The position numbers and the translations under genes were made by a program. From Caldimonas mangrovi (GTDB taxonomy: Bacteria; Pseudomonadota; Gammaproteobacteria; Burkholderiales; Burkholderiaceae_C), in assembly GCF_023721835.1 (NCBI RefSeq), contig NZ_JAMKFE010000016.1, positions 1-64,000 of the forward strand: a stretch of DNA of 64,000 nucleotides, given 5' to 3'. The notes under the pieces are model-generated. The model did not search any database. It was given only the letters and a program-made list of their open reading frames with translations, and was not told the DNA's origin. Shown here piece by piece: positions 34,489-44,097 of the stretch; position 1 is the stretch's first letter; every line of letters begins with the position of its first letter.

Positions 34489-36744
34489 ATGAAGTTGAAC
34501 CGGCCTCACCGCCTTGCGACCCGGCTGACCTGTGCGACGGTCGCCGCCGCGCTGGCGGCCCTCCTCCTGTCGCCCGCCCTGGCCCAGCAGCCGGCCCCGG
34601 CCGAACGCGCCGATGCGTCGGCCGCGACCCAGGTCACGCTGAACTTCGTCAATGCTGACATCGAAGGCGTCGCGCGAGCAATGGGCGTGATCCTGAAGCG
34701 CCAGTTTGTCGTCGACCCGCGCGTCAAGGGCACGATGACGCTCTACAGCGAGCAGCCGATGAGCCGCTCCGACGCCTACCTCAGCTTCCTGGCCGCGCTG
34801 CGCGGACTGGGCTTTGCAGTGGTGCAGGTCGACGGGCTCTACAAGATCGTGCCCGAGGCCGATGCGAAGCTGCAGACCGGCACCGTCTCGGCCGGCCCCG
34901 CGCCGCAGGTGCGCGGCGATCAGATCCTGACGCAGATCTTCCGGCTGAACCACGAGAACGCGAACAACCTCGTCACGGTGCTGCGGCCGCTGATCAGCCC
35001 GAACAACACGATCAACGTGAACCCGGGCACCAACTCGCTCGTCATCACCGACTATGCCGACAACCTGCGCCGACTGGCGAAGATCGTCGCCGCGCTCGAC
35101 CTGCCGAACAGCACCGACGTCGAAGTGATTCCGCTGCAGCATGCGGTCGCGAGCGACATTGCGGTGCTGGTGCAACGGCTGAGCGACCTGCAGGCCACCG
35201 GCCCCGGCGGCGCCCCTGCCGGGGGGCAGGCGCCTGCGCCCGCCGGCGGCAGCGGCAGCGGCGGCACGGTGCTGGCCGATGCGCGCACCAATTCGCTGCT
35301 GGTGCGTGCGCCCAACCCGGCGCGCATGAACATGATCCGCTCGCTGGTGCAGCAGCTCGACCGGCCGGGCCAGGCCGGGGCTGGCGGCAGCGGCATCTAT
35401 GTCGTCTATCTGAAGAACGCGGACGCCGTGCGGCTTGCGCAGGTGCTGCGCGCCGCCTTCACGACGCAAGGTCAGCCCGGCGGCGCGGGCGGCGGCGGCG
35501 GGGGCGGCACGTCGTCGATCAACACCGCGAACAACCAGATGGCCAATCTGGGCAGCAGCAGCAGCACCAACGGCGGGGCCTCACCACAGGCCACGGCGCC
35601 GGTCAGCGGCGCCGCGCAACCGTCGACCGGCGGCTTCATCCAGGCCGACCCAGCCACCAATGCGCTGATCATCACCGCGCCCGAGCCGCTGTACCGGCAG
35701 CTGCGCTCGGTGATCGACCAGCTCGACACCCGGCGTGCGCAGGTGTATGTCGAGTCGATGATCGTCGAGGTGAACGCCGACAAGGCGGCCGAGTTCGGCA
35801 TCCAGTGGCAGAGCATCATCGGCAACAGCGGCAACGAGTACCTGGGCGGTGTCGGCACCAACTGGGGCGATGGCGGCGGCAACATCCTCAACGCGACGCG
35901 CGCGCTGGCGGGCGGCATCGACGGGCTGGCCGATGCCGAGCTGCCCGGCAACGGTCTGAACCTCGGCATCGTGCGCAAGTTCGGCAAGTACTACACGCTC
36001 GGCCTGCTGGCGCGCGCGCTGGAGAACAACACCGGCGCCAACATTTTGTCGACGCCCAATCTGATCACGCTGGACAACGAGGAAGCCAAGATCGTCGTCG
36101 GCGAGAACGTGCCCTTCATCACCGGCCAGTACACCAACACCGGCACCGGCACGACCAGCCCGTTCCAGACCATCGAGCGCAAGGACGTGGGCCTGACGCT
36201 GCGCATCAAGCCGCAGATCGGCGAGAACGGCACAGTGCGCCTGACGATCTTCCAGGAGTCGTCGAACGTGATAGCCGCCAACGTGCCCGGCACCAGCAAC
36301 GCCGGGCCGGCGACGACCAAGCGCTCGATCGAGTCGACCGTCGTCGTCGATGACGGCCAGATCATCGTGCTGGGGGGCTTGATGCAGGACAGCTATGAAG
36401 ACGGCCGCTCGAAGGTTCCGGTGCTCGGCGACGTCCCGGTGATCGGCGGCCTGTTCCGCACCGAGAACCGCACGCGGGAAAAACGCAACCTGATGCTGTT
36501 CCTGCGCCCGGTGGTGATGCGCGACCAGGAGGCCACCAACAAGTTCTCGCTCGACCGCTACGACCTGATCCGCGCGCAGCAGAAGGAAACGCAACCTTCG
36601 CCGCGCGTGCTGGTGCCTGTCAACGAGGCGCCCCAGCTGCCGCCGCTGTCGGTGCCGCAGGCGCCCGACAGCGCCACGCCGCCTCAACCGGGCCGCGAAG
36701 GCACGCTGCCGCCGTTGACCCCCAACACCCCGATCGAACGCTGA
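34489..36744 (+). CDS. gspD: Type II secretion system secretin GspD
   Basis: Outer-membrane secretin channel, 751 residues. A signal peptide ends near LSPALA-QQ, and the N0 domain (about 45-120) contains [19 protein letters not shown]. Repeated N1-N3 domains (about 140-430) are interrupted by Gly/Ala/Pro-rich loops at about 245-265 and 325-375. The secretin domain (about 440-680) has [15 protein letters not shown] near its end. A Pro-rich tail follows the barrel. I chose ATG 34489, 2 bp after the gspN stop. Confidence 0.97.
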   Translation: MKLNRPHRLATRLTCATVAAALAALLLSPALAQQPAPAERADASAATQVTLNFVNADIEGVARAMGVILKRQFVVDPRVKGTMTLYSEQPMSRSDAYLSFLAALRGLGFAVVQVDGLYKIVPEADAKLQTGTVSAGPAPQVRGDQILTQIFRLNHENANNLVTVLRPLISPNNTINVNPGTNSLVITDYADNLRRLAKIVAALDLPNSTDVEVIPLQHAVASDIAVLVQRLSDLQATGPGGAPAGGQAPAPAGGSGSGGTVLADARTNSLLVRAPNPARMNMIRSLVQQLDRPGQAGAGGSGIYVVYLKNADAVRLAQVLRAAFTTQGQPGGAGGGGGGGTSSINTANNQMANLGSSSSTNGGASPQATAPVSGAAQPSTGGFIQADPATNALIITAPEPLYRQLRSVIDQLDTRRAQVYVESMIVEVNADKAAEFGIQWQSIIGNSGNEYLGGVGTNWGDGGGNILNATRALAGGIDGLADAELPGNGLNLGIVRKFGKYYTLGLLARALENNTGANILSTPNLITLDNEEAKIVVGENVPFITGQYTNTGTGTTSPFQTIERKDVGLTLRIKPQIGENGTVRLTIFQESSNVIAANVPGTSNAGPATTKRSIESTVVVDDGQIIVLGGLMQDSYEDGRSKVPVLGDVPVIGGLFRTENRTREKRNLMLFLRPVVMRDQEATNKFSLDRYDLIRAQQKETQPSPRVLVPVNEAPQLPPLSVPQAPDSATPPQPGREGTLPPLTPNTPIER

Positions 36745-36749
36745 TCATC

Positions 36750-38171
36750 ATGGGCGCCCGCCATCCCCTGCCCTACGCCTTCGCAAAGGCCCACACCGTG
36801 CTGCTCGAAGACGACGGCGAGCGGCTGGTGCTGTGGGCCGACGAGGCTGTGTCGCCGCAAGCCCTCTCCGAAGTGCTGCGCCATTTCGACGTCGACACCT
36901 TCGAGCGCGAGGCGGCCGCCACGCTGAGCCAGCGCATTGCAGCGGCCTATGCCGGCGGCGAGTCGAGCGCGGCGGCGGTGGTCGGCGAGGTCGAGAGCGC
37001 GGTCGACATCTCGCGCATGATGCAGGAGCTGCCGGCGGTCGAAGACCTGCTCGAAGCGGCCAACGACGCGCCGATCATCCGCATGCTCAACGCGCTGCTG
37101 ACGCAAGCCGCGAAGGACGGTGCCTCCGACATCCACATCGAGCCCTACGAGCGCAGCTCGTCGGTGCGCTTCCGCGTGGACGGCGCACTGCGCGAAGTGG
37201 TGCAGCCGAACAAGGCGCTGCACGCCGCGCTGATCTCGCGCCTGAAGATCATGGCCGAGCTCGACATCGCCGAGAAACGGCTGCCGCAGGACGGCCGCAT
37301 CTCGCTGCGCATCGGCGGCCGGGCCATCGACGTGCGCGTCTCGACGCTGCCCTCGGCGCACGGCGAACGCGCAGTGCTGCGCCTGCTCGACAAGGGCGAG
37401 TCGAAGTTCTCGCTCGAAAGCCTGGGCATGGGCGGCGACACGCTGGTCAAGTTCAACAAGCTGATCCAGCAACCGCACGGCATCGTGCTCGTCACCGGCC
37501 CGACCGGCTCCGGCAAGACGACCACGTTGTATGCCGCGCTGGGCCGCGTCGACACCGCGACCACCAACGTGCTGACCGTCGAAGACCCGGTCGAATACGA
37601 ACTCTCCGGCATCGGCCAGACGCAGGTCAATGCCAAGATCGACCTGACCTTCGCGAAGGCGCTGCGCGCCATCCTGCGCCAGGACCCGGACGTCATCATG
37701 ATCGGCGAGATCCGCGACTTCGAGACCGCGCAGATCGCGATCCAGGCCTCGCTGACCGGCCACCTGGTGCTCGCCACCCTGCACACCAACGACGCACCCA
37801 GCGCCGTCACCCGCCTGACCGACATGGGCGTCGAGCCCTTCCTGCTGTCGTCGTCGCTGCTGGGTGTGCTGGCACAGCGTCTGGTGCGCAAGCTGTGCGT
37901 GGTCTGCAAGAAGCAGGACGAGGCCGGCCGCTGGCACCCGGTCGGCTGCCCCGAATGCGCCAACAGCGGCTACAAGGGCCGCACCGGCGTCTACGAGTTG
38001 CTGGTGGCCGACGACAAGGTGCGCGCGCTGATCCACAGCCGCGCCGCCGAGTCGCAGCTGTTCGTCGCCGCCGAGCAAAGCGGCATGCGCACGATGCGCG
38101 AGGACGGCGAACGCCTGGTACGCGCCGGCATCACCTCGCTCGAGGAAGTGCTGCGCGTGACCGGCGACTGA
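36750..38171 (+). CDS. gspE: Type II secretion system ATPase GspE
   Basis: Cytoplasmic hexameric ATPase that powers pseudopilus assembly, 473 residues. The N1E/N2E region (1-100) binds GspL. Walker A is [10 protein letters not shown] (about 249-258), the Asp box is [10 protein letters not shown], Walker B is IMIGEIRD, and the His box is [14 protein letters not shown]. The four-cysteine zinc module characteristic of GspE is CVVC...CPEC near residue 386. It begins 5 bp after gspD. Confidence 0.97.
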   Translation: MGARHPLPYAFAKAHTVLLEDDGERLVLWADEAVSPQALSEVLRHFDVDTFEREAAATLSQRIAAAYAGGESSAAAVVGEVESAVDISRMMQELPAVEDLLEAANDAPIIRMLNALLTQAAKDGASDIHIEPYERSSSVRFRVDGALREVVQPNKALHAALISRLKIMAELDIAEKRLPQDGRISLRIGGRAIDVRVSTLPSAHGERAVLRLLDKGESKFSLESLGMGGDTLVKFNKLIQQPHGIVLVTGPTGSGKTTTLYAALGRVDTATTNVLTVEDPVEYELSGIGQTQVNAKIDLTFAKALRAILRQDPDVIMIGEIRDFETAQIAIQASLTGHLVLATLHTNDAPSAVTRLTDMGVEPFLLSSSLLGVLAQRLVRKLCVVCKKQDEAGRWHPVGCPECANSGYKGRTGVYELLVADDKVRALIHSRAAESQLFVAAEQSGMRTMREDGERLVRAGITSLEEVLRVTGD

Positions 38172-38184
38172 CGCGACTGCTCCG

Positions 38185-39402
38185 ATGCCTGCCTACCGCT
38201 TCGAAGCGCTCGACGCCACCGGCCGCACCAGCACCGGGCTGATCGAGGCCGACAACGCGAAAGCCGCGCGAGCTCAGTTGCGCGCGCAGAAGCTGGTGCC
38301 GCTGGAAGTCGGTGTGGTCGTCACCGAAGCGGCCGAGGCGGCCTCCGGGCTGGCGCTGCGGCGCCGCGTGTTCGGCACCACCGGCCTCGCGATCTGGACA
38401 CGCCAGCTCGCCGGGCTGGTCACCGCCGGCCTGCCGCTGGAGCGCGCGCTGACCGCCTTGAGCGACGAGGCCGAAGACGAGCGCCAGCGCGAACTCGTCG
38501 CCCACCTGCGCAGCGAGGTCAACGCAGGCTCCACGTTTGCGAAGGCGCTCGGCACCGCCCCGCGCGAGTTCGACGACATCTACCGCGCCGTGGTGGCCGC
38601 CGGCGAGCAAAGCGGCAACCTGGGCCTGGTGCTCGAGAAGCTCGCCGACGACCTCGAAGAACGCCAGGCGCTGCGCGGCAAGCTGGTGTCGGCAGCGCTC
38701 TACCCGGCCATCGTCTCGCTGGTGGCGGTCGTGATCGTCATCTTCCTCGTCACTTATGTGGTGCCGCAGGTGGCGTCTGTGTTCTCCGGCACCAAGCAGA
38801 CCTTGCCCTTCCTGACCGTGGCGATGCTGGCCATCAGTGCCTTCGTGCGCCAGTGGGGCTGGCTCACGGCCGTGGTGATCGCTACCGGGCTCGGCACGCT
38901 GTCGATCATGCTGCGCAACGAGGCTTTCCGCGAACGCTTCGACGCCGCCTGGCTCGGCCTGCCGCTGGTCGGGCGGCTCGCACGCGGCTACAACGCGGCG
39001 CGCTTCGCCGGCACGCTGGCAATGCTGGCCGGCGCCGGCGTGCCCATCCTGAAGGCGCTGCAGGCGGCCGCCGAAACCCTGAACAACCGGGCCATGCGCG
39101 CCGATGCGCTCGATGCGCTGGTGCAGGTGCGCGAAGGTGCGCCGCTGGCCGCTGCATTGGCCGGCAAGAAACGCTTCCCCGGGCTGCTGGCGATGTTCTC
39201 GCGCCTGGGCGAGCAGACCGGCACGCTGCCGCGCATGCTCGAACGGGCCGCTGGCCAGCTGGGCCAGGAAGTGCAACGCCGGGCCCTGCAGATGGCGACC
39301 ATCCTCGAGCCCCTGCTGATCGTCGTGATGGGCATCGTCGTGATGCTGATCGTGCTGGCCGTGCTGCTGCCGATCATCCAGCTCAATTCCTGGGTGCGCT
39401 GA
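38185..39402 (+). CDS. gspF: Type II secretion system inner-membrane protein GspF
   Basis: Polytopic platform protein, 405 residues. Two GspF cytoplasmic helical domains (about 65-190 and 265-390) alternate with membrane helices at about 172-195, 220-242 and 375-400. Conserved LAGLVTAGLPLERALTAL and LLAMFSRLGEQTGTLP are present. It is the last gene of the gsp operon and lies 13 bp after gspE. Confidence 0.96.
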   Translation: MPAYRFEALDATGRTSTGLIEADNAKAARAQLRAQKLVPLEVGVVVTEAAEAASGLALRRRVFGTTGLAIWTRQLAGLVTAGLPLERALTALSDEAEDERQRELVAHLRSEVNAGSTFAKALGTAPREFDDIYRAVVAAGEQSGNLGLVLEKLADDLEERQALRGKLVSAALYPAIVSLVAVVIVIFLVTYVVPQVASVFSGTKQTLPFLTVAMLAISAFVRQWGWLTAVVIATGLGTLSIMLRNEAFRERFDAAWLGLPLVGRLARGYNAARFAGTLAMLAGAGVPILKALQAAAETLNNRAMRADALDALVQVREGAPLAAALAGKKRFPGLLAMFSRLGEQTGTLPRMLERAAGQLGQEVQRRALQMATILEPLLIVVMGIVVMLIVLAVLLPIIQLNSWVR

Positions 39403-39431
39403 CGTCGCACGCACTCCGCACTGACCGGTCC

Positions 39432-39449
39432 GCGTGACAACCGTCACGC
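39432..39449. terminator. Hairpin after the gsp operon (weak terminator candidate)
   Basis: Perfect 7-bp stem GCGTGAC-AACC-GTCACGC, 30 bp past the gspF stop. There is no T-tract, so it could be an mRNA-end stabiliser or an operator for the next gene rather than an intrinsic terminator. Confidence 0.35.
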
Positions 39450-39575
39450 CCGCCCGCGGCCGGCACGCATCATGCTTGTATGAAGCCGGGATTTCCCCGT
39501 TTGTTCCGAGGGATTGGCCCCGGTACGCTTTGCTTCAATGGTTCTCACCTGCAGCAGTTGCCGTGGAGGTTGAAG

Positions 39576-40568
39576 ATGAGTTCCAACGACCTGGTTCCCG
39601 TGCGCGGCGCTCACATCCCGATCGCCCACATGCGCGCCCTCTACCGCGTCACCGACGTCGAGCGGCGCCTGGACAAGCTGCCGCAAAAGGAACACGAAAA
39701 CCTGCGGTCGACGTATGAACGCATGCTCGAACGCGGGCCCGAGCGCTTCCAGGTCAAGCCTTCCGGGCTGCCGGTGATGGACAGCCTCTACGACGAGCTG
39801 CCGAACTTCTGGGAAGTGCTCGACGACGTGAAGCGACAGCTCGCGTTGTGCGAGGACAGCCGCGACGCGCTCGAGATCACGCCGATGCTGCTGCTCGGGC
39901 CGCCCGGCGTCGGCAAGACGCATTTCGCGCGGCGCCTTTCGCAACTGCTCGGCACCGGCATGGGGTTCGTGCCGATGAGTTCGCTCACGGCCGGCTGGGT
40001 GCTGTCGGGGGCCTCGTCGCAGTGGAAGGGTGCGCGGCCCGGCAAGGTGTTCGAGACGCTGGTCGACGGTCAGTACGCGAACCCGGTGATGGTGGTCGAC
40101 GAGATCGACAAGGCCGGCGGCGAAGCGACCTACGACCCGCTCGGCGCGCTGTACAGTCTGCTGGAGTACGACACCGCCGGCGTCTTCACCGACGAATTTG
40201 CCGAAGTGCCGATCGACGCCAGCCAGGTGATCTGGGTGGCGACCGCCAACGACGAGCGCGCGATTCCCGACCCGCTGCTCAATCGCATGAATGTCTACGA
40301 GGTGCCGGCGCCCGACCGCGACGCTGCGCGCAAGATCGCGCTGCGCCTGTATGCATCGATCCGCGGCGAGCACGACTGGGGCACGCGCTTCGAGCCTGAG
40401 CCGGGCGAAGCGGTGCTGGAGCGCATGAGCGAACTGGCGCCGCGCGAGATGCGCCGCGCCTGGATGACGGCCTTCGGCAACGCCAAGCTCGACCAGCGCG
40501 GACGCATCGAGGAGAAAGACCTGCCGGACCTGGGCCCGCGACGGCAGCCGATCGGCTTCGTGCAGTAG
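39576..40568 (+). CDS. AAA family ATPase, Lon-like ATPase module without protease domain
   Basis: A soluble 330-residue ATPase. Walker A is LLLGPPGVGKTH (about 104-115), Walker B is VMVVDEIDKAGG, and the Arg-finger/sensor region includes WVATANDERAIPDPLLNRM. The order and wording resemble the Lon ATPase module, but there is no N-terminal Lon substrate domain and no Ser-Lys protease domain. The start at 39576 follows GGAGG. It is a stand-alone gene with a bidirectional terminator after it. The function is unknown; a remodelling chaperone role is the family default. Confidence 0.85.
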   Translation: MSSNDLVPVRGAHIPIAHMRALYRVTDVERRLDKLPQKEHENLRSTYERMLERGPERFQVKPSGLPVMDSLYDELPNFWEVLDDVKRQLALCEDSRDALEITPMLLLGPPGVGKTHFARRLSQLLGTGMGFVPMSSLTAGWVLSGASSQWKGARPGKVFETLVDGQYANPVMVVDEIDKAGGEATYDPLGALYSLLEYDTAGVFTDEFAEVPIDASQVIWVATANDERAIPDPLLNRMNVYEVPAPDRDAARKIALRLYASIRGEHDWGTRFEPEPGEAVLERMSELAPREMRRAWMTAFGNAKLDQRGRIEEKDLPDLGPRRQPIGFVQ

Positions 40569-40595
40569 ACAGCACCCTCGGCGTTCGCCCCACGC

Positions 40596-40623
40596 AAAAA
40601 CAGCCGCTGTCGCGGCTGTTTTT
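40596..40623. terminator. Bidirectional Rho-independent terminator
   Basis: AAAAACAGCCGC-TGTC-GCGGCTGTTTTT forms a perfect stem with A- and T-runs on both sides. It serves the AAA ATPase gene (plus strand) and the lipoprotein gene (minus strand) that converge here. Confidence 0.88.
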
Positions 40624-40640
40624 CATCGGGTTCCCTCGGG

Positions 40641-41576
40641 TCAGTCGGCGTACAGGCGCCCCTGCACGGTGGCCGTCGGCGTGCCGGTCGTGTTGCTGGC
40701 GACGTAGTAGTTGTAGGTGAAGCCTTCCGCACCGGCCACGATCTCGACCCGATCGCCTTGGGCATCGGTGATCCGCAGTGTGCCGCTGCTCGGGTAGCCC
40801 GTGCCGGACAGCGTGAACGGCTCGACCTGCGTCAGTCGATAGGCCTCGCCGTCGACCTCGATGAAACCGCCGAGAGACAGATCCGTCCCGACAGCGATGG
40901 TGTGGTACCAGGTCACCGGCTCGTCATCGATGGTGGCGGTCAAGTCCTGGTAGGCGATCGTGAGTTGGGCGCCGTTCTGCGACGAGGTGATTGTCAACCG
41001 GCCATCGAGCATGGCGTCGGCGCTGCCGAAGTCGTTGAAGACGATCGACATGCTGTTGTCGTTTTCGTCGGTATACGACCGGAAGGTGGCGGTGAAGCTG
41101 CCGTTGAGCGGCGCGTCGCCCGAGGCGAACACGCAGTCGTTCATCGCGAAGCTGACCTTGTCGCCGGCCTGGACCTCGTCGGGATCGCTGTAGGTCACGG
41201 TCACCCTGAACGTGCCGCTGACGTCGCAGTCCGTGGTCTGGGATTCCGTCGCCAGCGACTGCTCGAGCACATGGCGCCCGGCCTGCTGCAGCACGAAGGC
41301 GCGCACGCCGGCCGGGCTGCTCAGATCGACAGTGCGGTCAGAGGCAGAAAGCCCCAGCGGCACGCCGGTGAACGAATCGATGGAGCCGCTGCTCAGCGCC
41401 GTCGTCGCCGCGGCGTCCGCCGTCGCGCTGTAGGTGGTCTCGGAAAAATCGCCGGTCGCCGTTGTCGGCGTCGAGCCCTCCGACCCGCCACTGCCGCCGC
41501 CACCGCCGCCGCATGCCGCGACCAGCACGGACATCACTCCCAACGCGATCCAGCGCGCGCCCTTCGATATCGACAT
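40641..41576 (-). CDS. Putative lipoprotein, paralogue A
   Basis: A 311-residue protein of unknown function with a lipoprotein signal (cleavage before Cys in SVLVAACGGGG) followed by a Gly/Ser linker. The mature part is beta-rich, with only two visible cysteines (TTDCDVSG and MNDCVFASG) that could form a disulfide. The C-terminus GDRVEIVAGAEGFTYNYY ... GRLYAD is almost identical to the neighbouring paralogue. The start at 41576 follows GGAGAGG. Export to the outer membrane or cell surface is inferred from the signal; no family name comes to mind. Confidence 0.85.
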   Translation of the reverse strand: MSISKGARWIALGVMSVLVAACGGGGGGSGGSEGSTPTTATGDFSETTYSATADAAATTALSSGSIDSFTGVPLGLSASDRTVDLSSPAGVRAFVLQQAGRHVLEQSLATESQTTDCDVSGTFRVTVTYSDPDEVQAGDKVSFAMNDCVFASGDAPLNGSFTATFRSYTDENDNSMSIVFNDFGSADAMLDGRLTITSSQNGAQLTIAYQDLTATIDDEPVTWYHTIAVGTDLSLGGFIEVDGEAYRLTQVEPFTLSGTGYPSSGTLRITDAQGDRVEIVAGAEGFTYNYYVASNTTGTPTATVQGRLYAD

Positions 41577-41673
41577 AAGCCTCTCCAATTCGGTCGTCTT
41601 TGATGAACACGTGCGCACCACGCCGACCGTGCGTCGGTGCGCGGGGCGCATCATTCCATGGAAAATCCTCCCT

Positions 41674-41704
41674 GGAGCAAACATCCCCCGATCAGGGGGG
41701 CTCC
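41674..41704. other. Nested hairpin between the two lipoprotein genes
   Basis: GGAG (41674-41677) pairs with CTCC (41701-41704) around an inner CCCCC-GATCA-GGGGG stem. It lies downstream of paralogue B and upstream of paralogue A, so it could be a processing or termination site or part of a 5' leader. It has no T-run. Confidence 0.35.
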
Positions 41705-41840
41705 GTTTCTCCTGCCACGGGCGTGTACCGTGCAATCGTTGGCAGCTTTTCTCGCGCTCTGCGGGGGGCTGGCGGCGGCCGGCCGAGGAAGCGGAACAGA
41801 ACAGCCGCCGCGCCGGCGGTTCTCGTTCGGTGTCCCGCGG

Positions 41841-42809
41841 TCAGTCGGCGTACAAGCGGCCCTGCATGGTCGCGGTGGGCGTGCTGCTGGTGTTGCCTGC
41901 CGTGTAGAAGTTGTAGGTGAAGCCTTCCGCACCCGCCACGATCTCGACCCGATCGCCTTGCGCATCGCGGAGGGTCAGCACGCCGCTGGTGGGATACCCG
42001 GTGGCAGGGGACAGCACGAACGGCTGCGCTTGTGCCCAGTCGAAGGTGGCGCCGTCCGCTGACTCGAACTCGCCCGAGAACGAGGCCTGCGCCGCCGTAC
42101 CGGACTCGGTTTGCACCGAGTGGTGCCAGGTGACGGTGGAATCCTCGAAAGTGGCCGTCAGGCCCCGATAGGCCAGCGTCATGCTGCCCGTGGTGCCGAC
42201 CGAGGTGACACGCACCGTCCCGTCCAGCTGCAGGATGTCGGTGCCGAACCGGTCGAAGCTCAACGACAACTTGTAGTCGTCGTCGTCGACGTAGCTGACG
42301 AAGGTCGCCGTGAAGCTGCCGTTGACCGGGCGGTCGCCTGCCGAGAACGCACAGTCGTCGGCCGTGACCTTGACCTTGTCGCCCGCCTGCCGGCCCAGCA
42401 CGAACCCGGGCGGAATGACAAGCGGCACCTCGAAGGTCATCCGGATCGTCAGTGTGCCGCTGTGGTCGCACGACGAGGTCTCGCTCACCGAGGTCGTGAG
42501 CTGCGCCTGCTCGCGGTCGGACGGCGGGGCCACCGAGGTGGACAGCACGAAGGACCGGACGCCTGCGATGGTGTGCAGATGGACGGGCGGCCCGTCCCGG
42601 CCGTCGCCGAGCGCCTGCTCGAGCTGCTCGTCCATCGAGCCGCTGGCCAGCACCGACGCTGCGGCCAGATCGGCCGTGAGGTGGTAGTCGGTTGCAGAGA
42701 AGTTGCCGCTCGGCCCGTCGTCCGAGCCCCCACCACCTCCGCCGCCACAGGCGATCAGCATCCCGGCCGCCGCACCGCACAGCCCCCTGCACAGGGTTCG
42801 TCTCATCAT
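41841..42809 (-). CDS. Putative lipoprotein, paralogue B
   Basis: A 322-residue tandem paralogue of the lipoprotein at 40641-41576. The lipobox is MLIACGGGGGGG, and the two-cysteine pattern is conserved (SSCDHSG, ADDCAFSAGD). Shared motifs are GSFTATF-x-SY and LAYRGLTATFEDSTVTWHH. It ends in QGRLYAD like its twin. The ATG at 42809 is followed at once by a second ATG, and GGAGAG precedes both. Both leaders share GGAATGATG about 40-65 bp before the start, suggesting that the duplication included upstream DNA. The function is unknown. Confidence 0.85.
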   Translation of the reverse strand: MMRRTLCRGLCGAAAGMLIACGGGGGGGSDDGPSGNFSATDYHLTADLAAASVLASGSMDEQLEQALGDGRDGPPVHLHTIAGVRSFVLSTSVAPPSDREQAQLTTSVSETSSCDHSGTLTIRMTFEVPLVIPPGFVLGRQAGDKVKVTADDCAFSAGDRPVNGSFTATFVSYVDDDDYKLSLSFDRFGTDILQLDGTVRVTSVGTTGSMTLAYRGLTATFEDSTVTWHHSVQTESGTAAQASFSGEFESADGATFDWAQAQPFVLSPATGYPTSGVLTLRDAQGDRVEIVAGAEGFTYNFYTAGNTSSTPTATMQGRLYAD

Positions 42810-42920
42810 GATCTCTCCGTCTGGTGGCGACCGTTTTCGCCACGCCATCATTCCACCAAATCCCGCGGACGTCATGGCCCCGCCCGCCCCGTCGGCGTGA
42901 AGCTTCTATCATCCCGCCCC

Positions 42921-43829
42921 ATGAGCATCACCCTTGCCGGCCAGCTGGTCGTCGCCATCTCCTCACGCGCGCTGTTCGACTTCGAAGAGGAAAACCAGCT
43001 CTTCGAGGCGACCGACGACCATGCCTACATGGAATTGCAGATGCAGCGGCTAGACGTACCGGCCAAGCCGGGCGTGGCGTTCTCGCTGGTGCACAAGCTG
43101 CTCGCGTTCAACGACCAGACCGCCGACGGCAAGCCGCGCGTCGAGGTGGTGATCCTGTCGCGCAACGACCCCTACTCCGGGCTGCGGGTGTTCCGCTCGG
43201 CCAAGCACTACGGATTGCCGATCCAGCGTGGCGTGTTCACGCGCGGGCAGTCGCCCTACCGCTACCTGCGGCCCCTGAACGCCAACCTGTTCCTGTCGGC
43301 CAACGAGCTGGACGTGCGCTCGGCGCTCGAAGTGGGCTTTCCGGCCGCGCGCGTGTATCCGCTGTCGGCGCGCGCTTCCGACGCGCACCCGACCGAGGTG
43401 CGCATCGCCTTCGACGGCGACGCGGTGCTGTTCTCCGACGAGGCCGAGCAGATCTTCCAGTCCGGCGGGCTCGACGCCTTCCAGGAGCACGAGAGCAGCC
43501 GCGCGAACTTCCCGCTGCCCGCGGGCCCCTTCAAGCCGCTGCTCGAAGCGCTGCACCGGCTGCAGCGCAGCGGCAGCCCGGCTATGCGTATCCGCACGGC
43601 GCTCGTCACCGCGCGCAGTGCCCCGGCTCACGAGCGTGCGATCCGCACGTTGATGAATTGGAACATCGAGGTCGACGAAGCGCTGTTCCTCGGCGGCCTG
43701 CAGAAAGGCGAGTTCCTGCGCGAGTTCGAGCCCGACTTCTTCTTCGACGACCAGATGCGCCACATCGAGAACGCGTCGCTGCACGTGCCGGCCGGCCATG
43801 TGGCGGCCGGCGTGAGCAACGCCGGCTAG
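42921..43829 (+). CDS. 5'-nucleotidase (cytosolic NT5C1-like)
   Basis: A 302-residue member of the 5'-nucleotidase family best known from eukaryotic cytosolic nucleotidase 1A. The HAD-type pieces are visible: VVAISSRALFDFEEEN, SRNDPYSGLRVFRSAKHYGL and FDGDAVLFSDEAEQIF. It probably dephosphorylates nucleoside monophosphates in the cytoplasm. Its TAG stop lies inside the left end (CTAG) of the palindromic element that follows, so the last codons could have been set by that insertion. Confidence 0.88.
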   Translation: MSITLAGQLVVAISSRALFDFEEENQLFEATDDHAYMELQMQRLDVPAKPGVAFSLVHKLLAFNDQTADGKPRVEVVILSRNDPYSGLRVFRSAKHYGLPIQRGVFTRGQSPYRYLRPLNANLFLSANELDVRSALEVGFPAARVYPLSARASDAHPTEVRIAFDGDAVLFSDEAEQIFQSGGLDAFQEHESSRANFPLPAGPFKPLLEALHRLQRSGSPAMRIRTALVTARSAPAHERAIRTLMNWNIEVDEALFLGGLQKGEFLREFEPDFFFDDQMRHIENASLHVPAGHVAAGVSNAG

Positions 43830-44096
43830 GGCCTGTTAACACTACGGAGGGCTGTGCGAGCGTGCCTGCCAGGGCGCAGAGCTAGGCGGGCGACGCTGCC
43901 CAGACTGGGCGTCTGGGCGAGGAGCCCAACGACGCGCTGCGCCCTGGCAGGCCGCTCCCTGCGGGTTGTTGTCCAAAAGGCCGTGCGCGGCGTTGCAAAG
44001 CCTCGCCGGGTAGGCCTACCCGGCTGCGTTTTTCGCCTTGCTCACGACCTTTGGGACAACAACGCATCAGCCCTCCGTAGTGTTAACAGGCCCTAG
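43826..44096. mobile_element. 271-bp palindrome-bounded miniature element (MITE-like)
   Basis: Perfect 29-bp terminal inverted repeats lie at 43826-43854 and 44068-44096, each beginning CTAGGGCCTGTTAAC from the outside. Inside are a 16-bp perfect inverted repeat (43864-43879 with 43937-43952) enclosing a hairpin GCCCAGAC/GTCTGGGC (43898-43918), and a 16-bp repeat with one mismatch (43965-43980 with 44048-44063) enclosing a 20-nt palindrome at 44005-44024. It has no coding capacity. The outer CTAG may be part of the repeats or a 4-bp target duplication as seen with some IS5-type elements. It sits between two convergent genes. Confidence 0.75.
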
Positions 44097-44097
44097 T

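Noticed and set aside
35240-35620. Gly/Ala/Ser-rich repeats in gspD as a possible insertion or frameshift
   Set aside because: The frame stays open and the flanking N-domains and secretin domain are intact. Flexible low-complexity loops in this part are normal for GspD.
41639-41659. Leader peptide ahead of lipoprotein A (AGGGAGG followed by an ATG at 41659)
   Set aside because: The frame is only ATG-GAA-TGA, two codons. Without expression data this is more likely chance than a regulatory mini-gene.
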